Positions 50,201-57,725 of a DNA stretch of 64,000 nt are shown here, piece by piece. A model generated the notes under the pieces. It was not told where the DNA came from and searched no databases. It saw nothing but the letters and a program-made list of their open reading frames with translations. The translations under genes and the position numbers were made by a program. How positions within the stretch are numbered: position 1 is the first letter of the stretch; each line of letters opens with the position of its first letter. This DNA is from Bradyrhizobium mercantei (GTDB taxonomy: Bacteria; Pseudomonadota; Alphaproteobacteria; Rhizobiales; Xanthobacteraceae): positions 427,609-491,608 of the forward strand of contig NZ_MKFI01000004.1 of assembly GCF_001982635.1 (NCBI RefSeq), given 5' to 3'.

Positions 50201-51188
50201 CGTTGGCATCGATCGCGCTGCCGATCGCCGAATTGTTGATCTTGAAGTTGTTGCCGAAGGTCAGGTTGCTCAGGCCATCGGCCTGGAACGAGGCGTTGTC
50301 GAGCGTGACCGCGCCTGACCCGACCGACTTGCTGTTGGTGACGATGACGGTGGTATCGACCACCTGCGTTCCGCCGCTGTAGGTGTTCACGCCTGAGAGC
50401 TGAACGTTGGAGAAACCGGACGCGGACGAATCGATCAGGCGCAGGACCCCGGCGCCGGCGCCATCGGCGATCACGCCCTGGAGATTGACCTGGGCGCCGT
50501 TCGCATCGACCGTGCCGCCGGCCGCATTGACCGCGATGCCGTTTGAGAAGGCGATGCTCGATACCGTCGGCGACTGCATCTGGAACGTGCCGCCGTTGAG
50601 CGTGATGGTGCCGGTGCCGACCGAATCCGCGTTGGTCACCTGCACGATTCCAGCCGAGATCAGCGTGCCGCCGGAATAAGCATTGGTGCCGGCGAGCACC
50701 AGCGTGCTGTTGCCAAGCTGCTGCACCATCGCTGGTCCGCCAATGCCGTTGGTGAGGTTGGCATTGATGGTGATGGTCTGGCCGTTGTTGGCCTGGTTGA
50801 TCAGGCCGCCGGCCGGACCCGACACGCTGAAGCCCACCGGATTGCCGTTGATCGTGTAGGACTGCGAGTTGGCGGTGAAGGTCCAGGAACCTGGCAGCAT
50901 CGGGCCAGGCCCAATGATGACCGTCGCCGATCCCGACGAATCGAAAATGGCCGACTGGGGCGGAAGGATCGGCGGCGCGCCGGGCGACGTGGTCGACCAG
51001 TTGGTCGGAAGCTCGTAGACGTCCGTGCTCGTCGAGCTGCCGGCGCCACCCCAGGTGTAGCTCTGGGCCCCGGCCGAACCGAACGGCAAAACGATCAGGG
51101 TGCAAAGCGAGAGCGCAATTGCGCCTCCCCGCAGCCGATATCCCACTGAAAAAAACGACAAACCAAAATGCACGTGCACTGCCCCCAA
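47244..51188 (-). CDS. autotransporter (type V) with beta-helix passenger and beta-barrel
   Basis: A 1314-residue outer-membrane autotransporter. The N-terminus (MGAVHVHFGLSFFSVGYRLRGGAIALSLCTLIVLPFGSAGA) is an extended signal peptide; the exact start among ATG and nearby GTG codons is unsure. The passenger contains many beta-strand repeats of the autotransporter-associated kind (LVLAGTNAYSGGTLISAGIVQV, LTLSGVNTYTGTTVVNGGILQVDG) and, in the middle, about eleven units ending in (S/T)AGNATIxN. The last 270 or so residues (from about DQRWSVWAAGYGG) form the translocating barrel, ending in an aromatic residue (MRYTW) as needed for BAM recognition. Surface adhesin or similar role inferred; passenger function unknown. 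Confidence 0.9.
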   Translation of the reverse strand: MGAVHVHFGLSFFSVGYRLRGGAIALSLCTLIVLPFGSAGAQSYTWGGAGSSTSTDVYELPTNWSTTSPGAPPILPPQSAIFDSSGSATVIIGPGPMLPGSWTFTANSQSYTINGNPVGFSVSGPAGGLINQANNGQTITINANLTNGIGGPAMVQQLGNSTLVLAGTNAYSGGTLISAGIVQVTNADSVGTGTITLNGGTFQMQSPTVSSIAFSNGIAVNAAGGTVDANGAQVNLQGVIADGAGAGVLRLIDSSASGFSNVQLSGVNTYSGGTQVVDTTVIVTNSKSVGSGAVTLDNASFQADGLSNLTFGNNFKINNSAIGSAIDANGVTLTIAGNIADGNGPGKLTVLDNSGGLGRVVLTGTNTFTGGTSICDCATLQLGDASHTASIVGEVAVDGKLDIVNADTAGITKIVNDGFNGIATTTFYNSTTASTATIINQNFGLTEFRDSSTAGNATVSNTNGALTIFRDASSAGNATFSNSFGGTLVFGDALGPPGGSDTSTAGKAVIDNHDGGSTVFLGHTNAGQAKISNGISGGTLFFESSSAASATIVTAAFGQVAFFQNSTAANASFDNSGLLYFGSSGFSPLEAPTAASATIVNRAGGFLEFDAHATAGNATIDNKAGGQQAFMAFATAGGATITTEAGGAVGFYDNSTGGNAQFITNGTGLVDFSLSTGPNGDGRITAGSIAGSGFYYIGSGNTLVVGSNNLSTTLSGVLADYDPLNPFRICGCFGAGRTGPANLEKIGSGTLTLSGVNTYTGTTVVNGGILQVDGSIASSSSVTVNSGGALSGSGTVGTTTIASGGILLPGNGTSGTSLNVAGNLALQSGALYLVGLSSTASTSTKVTGTAALAGSVGASVAAGSTIAKQYTILSAAGGRSGAFAGLDSTGLPSGLVATLGYDANNAYLNFALDYGAASKLNVNQNIVATTLQNFFNANGGINVAFAGLTPNGLTQASGEGATGSQQTTFNAMNQFLGLLTDPFVAGRDGGFGGGAGAVPYAAESATLAYAARKTEPRDALAAIYAKAPPPQPNFDQRWSVWAAGYGGSQTTSGNAVLGSNNTSSSIYGTAVGADYRVSPNTIAGFALAGGGTSFSVNGLGWGRSDLFQAGAFVRHSVGAAYLSAALAYGWQDITTDRIVTAAGVDHLRANFNANAWSSRLEGGYRTATPWIGLTPYAAAQFTSFELPAYAESVVSGGGAFALNYAAKSVTDVRSELGLRSDKSFAVDSGIVTLRGRVAWAHDFNSNRTVGAVFQTLPGAAFVVNGAAQASDSALTTASLEMKWRSGWSAAATFEGEFSDVTQSYAGKGVMRYTW
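49195..49990 (-). repeat. internal tandem repeats of the autotransporter passenger
   Basis: About eleven degenerate units of 19-29 residues, each of the form F-x(4-8)-(S/T)-A-(G/A/S)-N-A-T-(I/V/F)-x-N followed by Gly residues (for example LTEFRDSSTAGNATVSNTNG and FLEFDAHATAGNATIDNKAGG shortened). The spacing suits one or two rungs of a beta-helix per unit. Base identity between units is low, so the array is old rather than a recent slippage. Confidence 0.75.
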
Positions 51189-51361
51189 ACGCTCTACGGC
51201 GCTCTTGGAGTCAGGTTAGCACGCAGCGAACCGCACGATTGCTGATTGTTGCCGAATCCTTCGATTCAGCACCAGGGAAGCAGAGTTTTCGGGCGATCTG
51301 TTGTACCCGCGCAACGATTAGAGTGCGCACCTTCGCAACCAGCGCACGATTTGTCGCACCT

Positions 51362-52369
51362 TCAGGCGTTCGGCGACGGCTCGCTTGCCACATCAAGCAA
51401 TTGCGAGCGGCGGATGCGCTCGCGATGCGCGGTGTAGAGGCCCGAGGCGACGATGAAGCCGGCGCCGAGGATGGTCCAGCTGTCCGGCACTTCGCCGAAG
51501 ATCAGGAAGCCGAGGATGCTGACCCAGAGCAGCTGTGTGTAGGAGAATGGCGCCAGCACCGATGCATCGCCATAGCGGAACGCCAGCACCACGATCCACT
51601 GTCCGACGGTGGAGGCAACGCCGATCAGGATGCCGAACATGATGTCGTGCCAGCTCGGCGTGACCCACACGAACGGCACCAGCGCGCTGACGATGGCGAC
51701 ACCGACAATGGACGAATAGGTCATCACCGTGACCGGACGCTCGCTGCCGCTCATCATGCGCGTCAGGATCAGCGTGCCGGCCCAGGCCAGCGCCGAGACG
51801 ATCGGGAAGATTGCGGCAGGGTGGAAGGCGCTGGTGCCCGGCCGCAGAATGATGAACACACCGGCGAGGCCGACCGCGGTCGCGATCCAGCGCCGCATGC
51901 CGACCTTCTCGCCAAGGAAAGCGATCGACAGCGCGGTGACGAACAGCGGCGAGACGAAGCTGGTGGCCGAGGCCTCGGCGATCGGCAAGAAGCCCAGCCC
52001 CGTGATGAAGATCAGGGACGAGCCGAGCAGCGCGGCACCGCGCAGCACATGCAGGCCGGGACGGCTGCTGCGCAGCGCGAACAGCGGCGAGCCCGGCAGC
52101 ATCGCCGGCGTCATGATCAGCGCGAACACCAGGAAGCGGATCCAGGCGATCTCGATCGAAGGCAGCGAGGACGAGAGATATTTTGCGGTGACGTCGGAGG
52201 TGCCCAAAAACACCGTCGAGAGCAGGATCAGCGCGATGCCCTTGAACGGCCGGTCGGTGCGGGCCGGCGCTTTGCTCGCCAGGCTTGTCGTTGCGGGCGC
52301 AGTCTTTGCGGGCAATGAAAGAGGAACGCTGTCCAGCCTGGCGGCTACGGCGGCGGGGGGCGGTGTCAC
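51362..52369 (-). CDS. DMT-superfamily transporter (EamA)
   Basis: A membrane protein of about 335 residues with ten hydrophobic segments in two EamA halves (first from FKGIALILLSTVFLGTSDVTAKYL, second from AIFPIVSALAWAGTLILTRMM). The start is uncertain: GTG 52369 (VTPPPAAVAARLD) is taken because homology begins soon after and GAG lies upstream, but an in-frame path continues to 52498. These carriers usually export small metabolites; the substrate is unknown. A Ser/Pro/Ala-rich cytoplasmic N-terminal stretch of about 45 residues precedes the first helix. Confidence 0.85.
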   Translation of the reverse strand: MTPPPAAVAARLDSVPLSLPAKTAPATTSLASKAPARTDRPFKGIALILLSTVFLGTSDVTAKYLSSSLPSIEIAWIRFLVFALIMTPAMLPGSPLFALRSSRPGLHVLRGAALLGSSLIFITGLGFLPIAEASATSFVSPLFVTALSIAFLGEKVGMRRWIATAVGLAGVFIILRPGTSAFHPAAIFPIVSALAWAGTLILTRMMSGSERPVTVMTYSSIVGVAIVSALVPFVWVTPSWHDIMFGILIGVASTVGQWIVVLAFRYGDASVLAPFSYTQLLWVSILGFLIFGEVPDSWTILGAGFIVASGLYTAHRERIRRSQLLDVASEPSPNA

Positions 52370-52598
52370 GGCAATCTCGATGAGCAAAATAAGGGGAATC
52401 TGCTGTTGATACAGAACGCCAATTCCGCTGAGAGAACAATGCCCGAAAACGGGACTCCGATATGCGTCAGCGCGCGCGACGGCCCGCCGCAGCCACAATG
52501 CGGCCGCAGCTGCAACAGTTTGTTAACACCTGTGTGGAGCGGAGCGGTGTGAATCCCGCGAATTTGCGGGACTCCGGATTGTTGTGTGACGTGTTTCT

Positions 52599-53438
52599 TC
52601 AGAGCATCGGCAGCGAGCGCGGCTTCGGCCCGCGCGCGAACGCCTCATCGAGCGCGGCGATTTCATCGGCGCTGAGCTTGAGCGTTCCCGCTGCGGCATT
52701 CTCTGCCGCGTGCTCCGCATTCGACGCCTTCGGAATTGTCAGCACCGACGGCAGCCGCGTGAGGAAGCTCAGCGCGACCTGGCGCGGCGTCGCCTGGTGC
52801 GCCTGTGCGATCGATTGCAGCACCGTGCCGGCCCTGGTCGACGGCGAGGGAAAATCATTGTGGCCGAATGGCGAATAGGCGACGACGGCAACGCCGTGCC
52901 GCTCGCACCACGGAATCACGGCGTGCTCGATGGCGCGCTCTTGCAAATGGTAGAGCACCTGATTGCAGGCGATCTTGCCCTCGCCCGCGACGTCGAGCAG
53001 CTCGTCGAGATCATCGGCATCGAAATTGCTGACGCCCCAGGAGCGGATCTTGCCGGCTGCGATCAGTTCGTCGAACGCTGCGACGGTCTCGGCGAGCGGA
53101 TAGGTTCCGCGCCAGTGCAACAGATAGCAATCGAGCCGATCGGTTTTCAGCCGCTTCAGCGAGCGCTCGCAGGCGGTGATGGTGCCGCGCCGCGAGGCGT
53201 TGCTCGGCAACACTTTCGAAACCAGGAACAGCCCGTCGCGCCGGCCGGCGATCGCGTCCGCGATCACGAGCTCGGCGTCGCCATACATCTCGGCGGTGTC
53301 GATATGCATCATGCCGGCGTCGATGCCGCGCTTCAGCGCAGCGACGGCCGCCTTGCGGTCACCGCGATCGAGATACCAGGTGCCTTGCCCGATCACCGAG
53401 ACCTGCGGGCCGTTTCTGCCGAATTTTTTTGTCTGCAC
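52599..53438 (-). CDS. aldo/keto reductase
   Basis: A 279-residue AKR with the catalytic tetrad readable: Asp and Tyr in HIDTAEMYG, Lys in LVSKVLP and His in YLLHWRG. Start GTG 53438 (VQTKKFGRNGPQVSVIGQG) is chosen because GAGGCG precedes it by six bases and the family N-terminus begins there. C-terminal LTIPKASNAEHAAENAAA is the NADPH-phosphate binding loop. It reduces aldehydes or ketones with NADPH; the natural substrate is unknown. It stands between the DMT exporter and a family A repeat. Confidence 0.9.
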   Translation of the reverse strand: MQTKKFGRNGPQVSVIGQGTWYLDRGDRKAAVAALKRGIDAGMMHIDTAEMYGDAELVIADAIAGRRDGLFLVSKVLPSNASRRGTITACERSLKRLKTDRLDCYLLHWRGTYPLAETVAAFDELIAAGKIRSWGVSNFDADDLDELLDVAGEGKIACNQVLYHLQERAIEHAVIPWCERHGVAVVAYSPFGHNDFPSPSTRAGTVLQSIAQAHQATPRQVALSFLTRLPSVLTIPKASNAEHAAENAAAGTLKLSADEIAALDEAFARGPKPRSLPML

Positions 53439-53536
53439 GATCGCCTCGTTCGTTGGAGCCACGCAGACGATAAAGGAAACGGGCGATGATGTCTCCACAT
53501 CGTCGATGTCACCACTCCGTTCGATACCACCACATC

Positions 53537-53658
53537 GTCGTCCCGGCGAAGGCCGGGACCCCATAACCACAAAAGCCTGTTGTGAACGTCGCTGCGGCCC
53601 CAGCGTGTTCCAACAAAGCGAATTAGGGGTTATGGGTCCCGGCCTGCGCCGGGACGAC
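53537..53658. repeat. intergenic inverted repeat, family A copy 6
   Basis: Left arm CGTCGTCCCGGCGAAGGCC...GGGACCCCATAACC and right arm GGTTATGGGTCCCGGCC...GCCGGGACGAC are about 122 bases apart. The left arm has one extra C in the CCCATA block compared with the other copies. Most of the 301-base gap 53439-53739 is this element; the rest shows no gene. Confidence 0.85.
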
Positions 53659-53739
53659 AGGTGTTGTGTTGCGCGCTCTCGCGCAATCCCAACGGCGCGG
53701 ATCCGCCGATCCGCGCCTTCTTGCTGGCATTACGTGCCA

Positions 53740-55224
53740 TCAGACGTTGAGATTCATCCACACCGCCTTCGGCTCGGTGAAATTGTCGAGCGCGGCGGTG
53801 CCGTGCTCGCGGCCGAGGCCGGAGTCGCGTTCGCCGCCCCACGGCAGCCGCACATCGGTGTAGCCATAGGTGTTGATCCACACCGTACCGGCGCGGGCCT
53901 TCTTGGCGAAACGCTGCACGCGGCCCATGTCGGCGCTCCAGACGCCGGCGGCGAGGCTGTAGGCGGTGCCGTTGGCAATGCGCAGCGCGTCGGCCTCGTC
54001 CTTGAACTTGATCACGCTGACGACGGGACCGAAGATCTCCTCCTGCGAGATCCGCATCTCGTGCGCGACATTGGCGAACACCGCGGGGCTGATGAAATAG
54101 CCGCGGTCGCCGACCCGCGCGCCGCCGGTAGCAAGCTGCGCGCCTTCGTTCTTGCCGATCGCGACATAGTCGAGGATCGAGCGCATCTGCTTCTCGGAAA
54201 TCACCGGCCCGAGCGCGGTGGCGCGATCGGCGGGATCGCCGATCCGCAACGCCTCGGCGCGCGCGACCAGGCGCTCCACCACCTCGTCATAGGCGTTCTC
54301 CTGCACCAGCACGCGGGAGCCGGCCGAGCAGACCTGCCCGGCGTTGAAGAAGATGCCGGCGGCCGCAGCCTTAGCGGCGGCCTCGAGATTGGCATCGTCG
54401 AAGATCACATTGGCGGACTTGCCGCCGAGCTCGAGCGAGACCCGTTTGAAGTTGCCGGCGGCGCCCTTCATGATGCCGCGCCCGACACCCGGCGAGCCGG
54501 TGAACGTCACCTTGTCGACGTCGGGATGATTGACCAGCGCGTCGCCGACGACGCGGCCGGGCCCGGTCACGATGTTGAGCACGCCCTTCGGCAGCCCGGC
54601 CTCGAGCGCGAGTTCACCGATCCTGAGCGCCGACAGCGAGGTCAGCTCGGCCGGCTTCATCACCACCGTGCAGCCGCAGGCCAGCGCCGGCGCCAGCTTC
54701 CACATCCCGATCATCAGCGGGAAATTCCACGGCACGATCGCGGCGACCACGCCGACCGGCTCGCGCACCGTGTAGGTCAGCGCGTCGTCGCGCGTCGAGA
54801 CCACGTCGCCGCTGATCTTGTCGGCCCAGCCGGCATAATAGGTCAGCGTGTCGATGGCGGCGGGGAAATCCTGGCGCAGCACGCCCGCGATCGGCTTGCC
54901 GGCATCGAGACTTTCCAACGCGACGATTTCATCAGCGTGCTGCTTCAACAACTCAGCCCATTTCAGCAGGATGTGGCCGCGCTCGGCGGCGCGCATGCTG
55001 CGCCAGGGGCCCTCGAAGGCGCGCCGGGCGGCGGCAACGGCGCGATCGACATCCGCCTCGTTACCTTCGGCAACGACGGCGATCACCTGCTCGGTGGCGG
55101 GATTGAGCGACTTGAAGCTGTTCCCGGACAGCGAGCGGACGCGGGCGCCGTCGATCAGCAGCAGTTCATCCCGAACGGCCGGGGCGCGGCGGGCGTTGCG
55201 TTCATAGTCATATGCAATCGACAT
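53740..55224 (-). CDS. aldehyde dehydrogenase
   Basis: A 494-residue ALDH. ATG 55224 is preferred over the adjacent ATG 55227 because AGGAGG lies seven bases before it. Catalytic residues are C299 (NAGQVCSAGSR), E265 (LELGGKSANV) and N167 (VPWNFP), with K190 for cofactor binding. The ELGGKSANVIF and GQVCSAGSR blocks resemble betaine-, phenylacetaldehyde- and gamma-glutamyl-aminobutyraldehyde-type enzymes. The divergent regulator at 55.3 kb probably controls it; substrate unknown. Confidence 0.9.
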   Translation of the reverse strand: MSIAYDYERNARRAPAVRDELLLIDGARVRSLSGNSFKSLNPATEQVIAVVAEGNEADVDRAVAAARRAFEGPWRSMRAAERGHILLKWAELLKQHADEIVALESLDAGKPIAGVLRQDFPAAIDTLTYYAGWADKISGDVVSTRDDALTYTVREPVGVVAAIVPWNFPLMIGMWKLAPALACGCTVVMKPAELTSLSALRIGELALEAGLPKGVLNIVTGPGRVVGDALVNHPDVDKVTFTGSPGVGRGIMKGAAGNFKRVSLELGGKSANVIFDDANLEAAAKAAAAGIFFNAGQVCSAGSRVLVQENAYDEVVERLVARAEALRIGDPADRATALGPVISEKQMRSILDYVAIGKNEGAQLATGGARVGDRGYFISPAVFANVAHEMRISQEEIFGPVVSVIKFKDEADALRIANGTAYSLAAGVWSADMGRVQRFAKKARAGTVWINTYGYTDVRLPWGGERDSGLGREHGTAALDNFTEPKAVWMNLNV

Positions 55225-55297
55225 CATATTTCCTCCTGGTATTGTCCTTCAACCTAGGAGGCTTTGATCAGCAGTAAATATGATATCTTGTGCCTAT

Positions 55298-55307
55298 TGG
55301 TATACCA
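55298..55307. promoter_or_regulatory. palindrome between the aldehyde dehydrogenase and the divergent regulator
   Basis: TGGTATACCA is a perfect ten-base palindrome flanked by looser symmetry (ATATC on the left, GATAT on the right) in the 117-base divergent gap. It overlaps an AT-rich region likely to include promoter elements for both genes, so it is a good operator candidate for the encoded regulator. Confidence 0.5.
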
Positions 55308-55341
55308 GGATATGAAGTTGAATTCATAAGTGGTGACCACG

Positions 55342-56427
55342 ATGCTGCAGATCGAGATCGAGACCGTCTGGCGCTTTCGGAAAGAGAACTCGCCGCAGAC
55401 CGCGGTCGTGATGCTCGGCATCCTCAACGAGATCCGGAAGACCGGGAAGATCACCAGCGCCGCCAGCGACGCGCATTTGTCCTATCGCCATGTCTGGAAC
55501 CTGATCGAGCAGTGGTCCGAGTTCTTCGGCGTGCCGCTGGTGGAAACCCAGCGCGGCAAGGGCTCGAAGCTGACGCCGTTCGGTGAGAAGCTGGTGTGGG
55601 CCGGCGAGCGCATGCAGGCGCGGCTCGGATTGCAGCTCGAGAACCTCGCACAGGAACTGGTCACCGAGATCAAGCCGTTCCTCGAGCAGCGGCCGCAGGT
55701 GATCCGGGTCCACGCCAGCCACGGCTTTGCAGTGTCCAAGCTGCGCGAGTTCCTCGATCGCGAAGGCGGCGTCGGCGTCGACCTGCGCTATGTCAGCAAC
55801 CAGAATTCGCTGGTTTCGCTGGCGCAGGGCGCCTGCGACCTCTCCGGCGTGCATCTGCCGCGCGGCGAGTTGCGCGCGCAGGGCATCAAGGCTTGCCGGG
55901 AATGGCTCGATCCGCGCGAGGACCGCGTGATCAATTTCGTGACCCGCGAGATGGGCCTGATGGTGAAGCGCGGCAACCCGCTGAAGATCAGCTCGCTGAA
56001 GGACCTGGTCGACCGCAAGGCCCGCTTCGTCAACCGCGACCATGATTCCGGCACGCGGCTGCTGTTCGATCAATTGCTGGCGCAGCAGAAGATTGCGGAG
56101 AGCCGGATCAACGGTGCCCAGCAGATGGAGTTCACCCATGCCGCGGTCGCCGCCTATGTCGCCAGCGGCATGGCGGATGCGAGCTTCGGCGTCGAGGCCG
56201 CCGCGCGGCAGTTCGGCCTCGATTTCATCCGCCTGCTCACGGAAGATTACTTCTTTGTCTGCAAGCGCGCGTTCCTCGAGACCGAGCCTATGCAGCGCGT
56301 GCTCGAGATCATGAAGAGCAGCGAGTTTCACAAGGCCGTGGGCGCCCTGCCCGGCTATGTCGCTTCGCTGACCGGCGCCGTCAGCGGTGTGAAGGAATTT
56401 CTCGAGAAGATGCATTCCGACCGCTGA
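55342..56427 (+). CDS. ModE/LysR-like HTH regulator with periplasmic-binding-protein-like effector domain
   Basis: A 361-residue one-component regulator. The N-terminal 100 residues are of the ModE/LysR winged-helix type (VVMLGILNEIRKTGKITSAASDAHLSYRHVWNLIEQWSEFFGVPLVETQRGKGSKLTPFGEKL), followed by a PBP-like domain (VIRVHASHGFAVSKLREFLDREGGVGVDLRYVSNQ, FVNRDHDSGTRLLFDQLLAQ) similar to molybdate/tungstate-binding proteins and to the helix-turn-helix plus substrate-binding fusions of the MoaR/formate-dehydrogenase kind. The start could be GTG 55330 or ATG 55342. As only an aldehyde dehydrogenase is divergent from it, the effector is more likely an organic compound than an oxyanion, but this is open. 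Confidence 0.82.
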   Translation: MLQIEIETVWRFRKENSPQTAVVMLGILNEIRKTGKITSAASDAHLSYRHVWNLIEQWSEFFGVPLVETQRGKGSKLTPFGEKLVWAGERMQARLGLQLENLAQELVTEIKPFLEQRPQVIRVHASHGFAVSKLREFLDREGGVGVDLRYVSNQNSLVSLAQGACDLSGVHLPRGELRAQGIKACREWLDPREDRVINFVTREMGLMVKRGNPLKISSLKDLVDRKARFVNRDHDSGTRLLFDQLLAQQKIAESRINGAQQMEFTHAAVAAYVASGMADASFGVEAAARQFGLDFIRLLTEDYFFVCKRAFLETEPMQRVLEIMKSSEFHKAVGALPGYVASLTGAVSGVKEFLEKMHSDR

Positions 56428-56524
56428 TCCGATACGATTCCTTGTACGATCCCTTGCGACTGGACTCGTTCCGATCCGCCACGCTATATTTGAGATTATA
56501 CAGCGAAAAGACCGGACCTAACCG

Positions 56525-57262
56525 ATGCGACCACCGCGCTCCGCCATTGCCATCCGCCATGTGGCGTTCGAGGATCTCGGGCTGCTTGCCCCGATCATGG
56601 AGCGCACGGGCTGGAGCGTGTCGTTCTGCGACGCGCCGGTCGACGACCTCTCCGATCCTGCGATCCGCGATGCCGATCTCCTGATCGTGCTGGGCGGGCC
56701 GATCGGGGTCTACGAGACCGGCACCTATCCGTTCCTCGTGGCCGAGATTGCGCTGCTGGAACAGCGGCTGCGCCGTGGCCTGCCGACGCTGGGCATCTGC
56801 CTCGGCGCGCAATTGATGGCGCAGGCGCTCGGCGGGCGGGTGTTCCCGGGCAAGGTGAAGGAAATCGGCTGGGGGCCGGCCGAACTGACGGCGGACGGCA
56901 AGTCATCGTGCCTGCGCAACCTCCACACCAAGGTGCTGCACTGGCATGGCGACACGTTCGAACTGCCGAGCGATGCCGTGCGGCTGGCCTCGAACGCCAA
57001 TTACGAGAACCAGGCCTTCGCCTGGGGCCAAAACGCGCTGGCGCTGCAATTCCACCTCGAAGCCGATCCGCGGCAGCTCGAGGAATGGTATGTCGGCCAC
57101 GCCGTCGAGCTGGCGGCGGCGAAGGTTTCGATCCCGGAGCTGCGCGCGACGACGCAGGCGCTTGCAAGAGCGGTCGCGGCGCAGGCCGAGCAGGTGTTCG
57201 GCGACTGGCTTCTTTCCATCGCACCGGCCGACGGCGTCCGACGTTCCAGCGCCGGCGCATAA
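56525..57262 (+). CDS. class I glutamine amidotransferase-like protein (GuaA-type GATase)
   Basis: A 245-residue stand-alone GATase. The nucleophile is C92 in LGICLGAQLMAQ, with H177 and E179 in LQFHLEAD completing the triad; the oxyanion strand is LIVLGGPIGVYE. Stand-alone proteins of this size hydrolyse glutamine for gamma-glutamyl or GMP-synthase-like reactions, or hydrolyse gamma-glutamyl compounds. No partner synthase is adjacent. The ATG 56525 has only a weak ribosome site. Confidence 0.87.
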   Translation: MRPPRSAIAIRHVAFEDLGLLAPIMERTGWSVSFCDAPVDDLSDPAIRDADLLIVLGGPIGVYETGTYPFLVAEIALLEQRLRRGLPTLGICLGAQLMAQALGGRVFPGKVKEIGWGPAELTADGKSSCLRNLHTKVLHWHGDTFELPSDAVRLASNANYENQAFAWGQNALALQFHLEADPRQLEEWYVGHAVELAAAKVSIPELRATTQALARAVAAQAEQVFGDWLLSIAPADGVRRSSAGA

Positions 57263-57287
57263 GCCGACGCCGCTGTGGCCGCAGCAA

Positions 57288-57725
57288 TCAGGAGCCTGCA
57301 CGCACGGCGTAGCTTCCCGGCCCATAGGCCGCGATCAGCGCGAGCGCACCGAGCAGGCCGAGGTTCTTCAGGAAGTTGATGGTCTGGGTCACGACCTGCG
57401 CCTCGGGCGCGGCCCAAAAATTGTGAAACATCAGCGTCGCGGCGATTGTGAACAGAAACAGGACGGCGGCGGCCTGCCGCGCGAACAGGCCGAGCACGAG
57501 CGCCACGCCACAGCCGAGCTCGACCGCCGTCGCACCTGCTGCAAGCACCGCACCGATGCCGTCGGCGCCACCGAGGCGGCCGGCGGTCGCGGAGAACGCC
57601 ATCAGCTTGCCGATGCCGCTGTAGAGAAACAGCGGCGCGATGGCGAGCCGGGCAAACAGCAGGACCCAGGAATCGGAAAGTCGCCCGGTCTTGTCGGCCG
57701 CCGCAAGGTGAGTGGAACTGGACAT
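57288..57725 (-). CDS. DoxX-family membrane protein
   Basis: A 145-residue protein with four hydrophobic helices, DoxX type (RLAIAPLFLYSGIGKLMAFSATAGRLGG, GCGVALVLGLFARQAAAVLFLFTIAATLMFHNFW). The ATG 57725 overlaps the stop of the intradiol dioxygenase by one base (TGATG). DoxX proteins are often found beside oxidoreductase genes and quinone or thiosulfate metabolism; the precise job is unknown. Its place at the end of the gamma-resorcylate operon suggests a membrane redox or accessory role there. Confidence 0.85.
   Translation of the reverse strand: MSSSTHLAAADKTGRLSDSWVLLFARLAIAPLFLYSGIGKLMAFSATAGRLGGADGIGAVLAAGATAVELGCGVALVLGLFARQAAAVLFLFTIAATLMFHNFWAAPEAQVVTQTINFLKNLGLLGALALIAAYGPGSYAVRAGS

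Noticed and set aside
52554..52571. Hairpin TCCCGCG/TGCGGGA as a terminator of the aldo/keto reductase gene
   Set aside because: The stem is short and no T-run follows in the gene's direction, so it is not a convincing intrinsic terminator.
12466..53658. CRISPR array from repeated CGTCGTCCC...GGGACCCATA sequences
   Set aside because: Copies are dispersed by kilobases, are inverted pairs rather than direct repeats, and have no spacers or cas genes.
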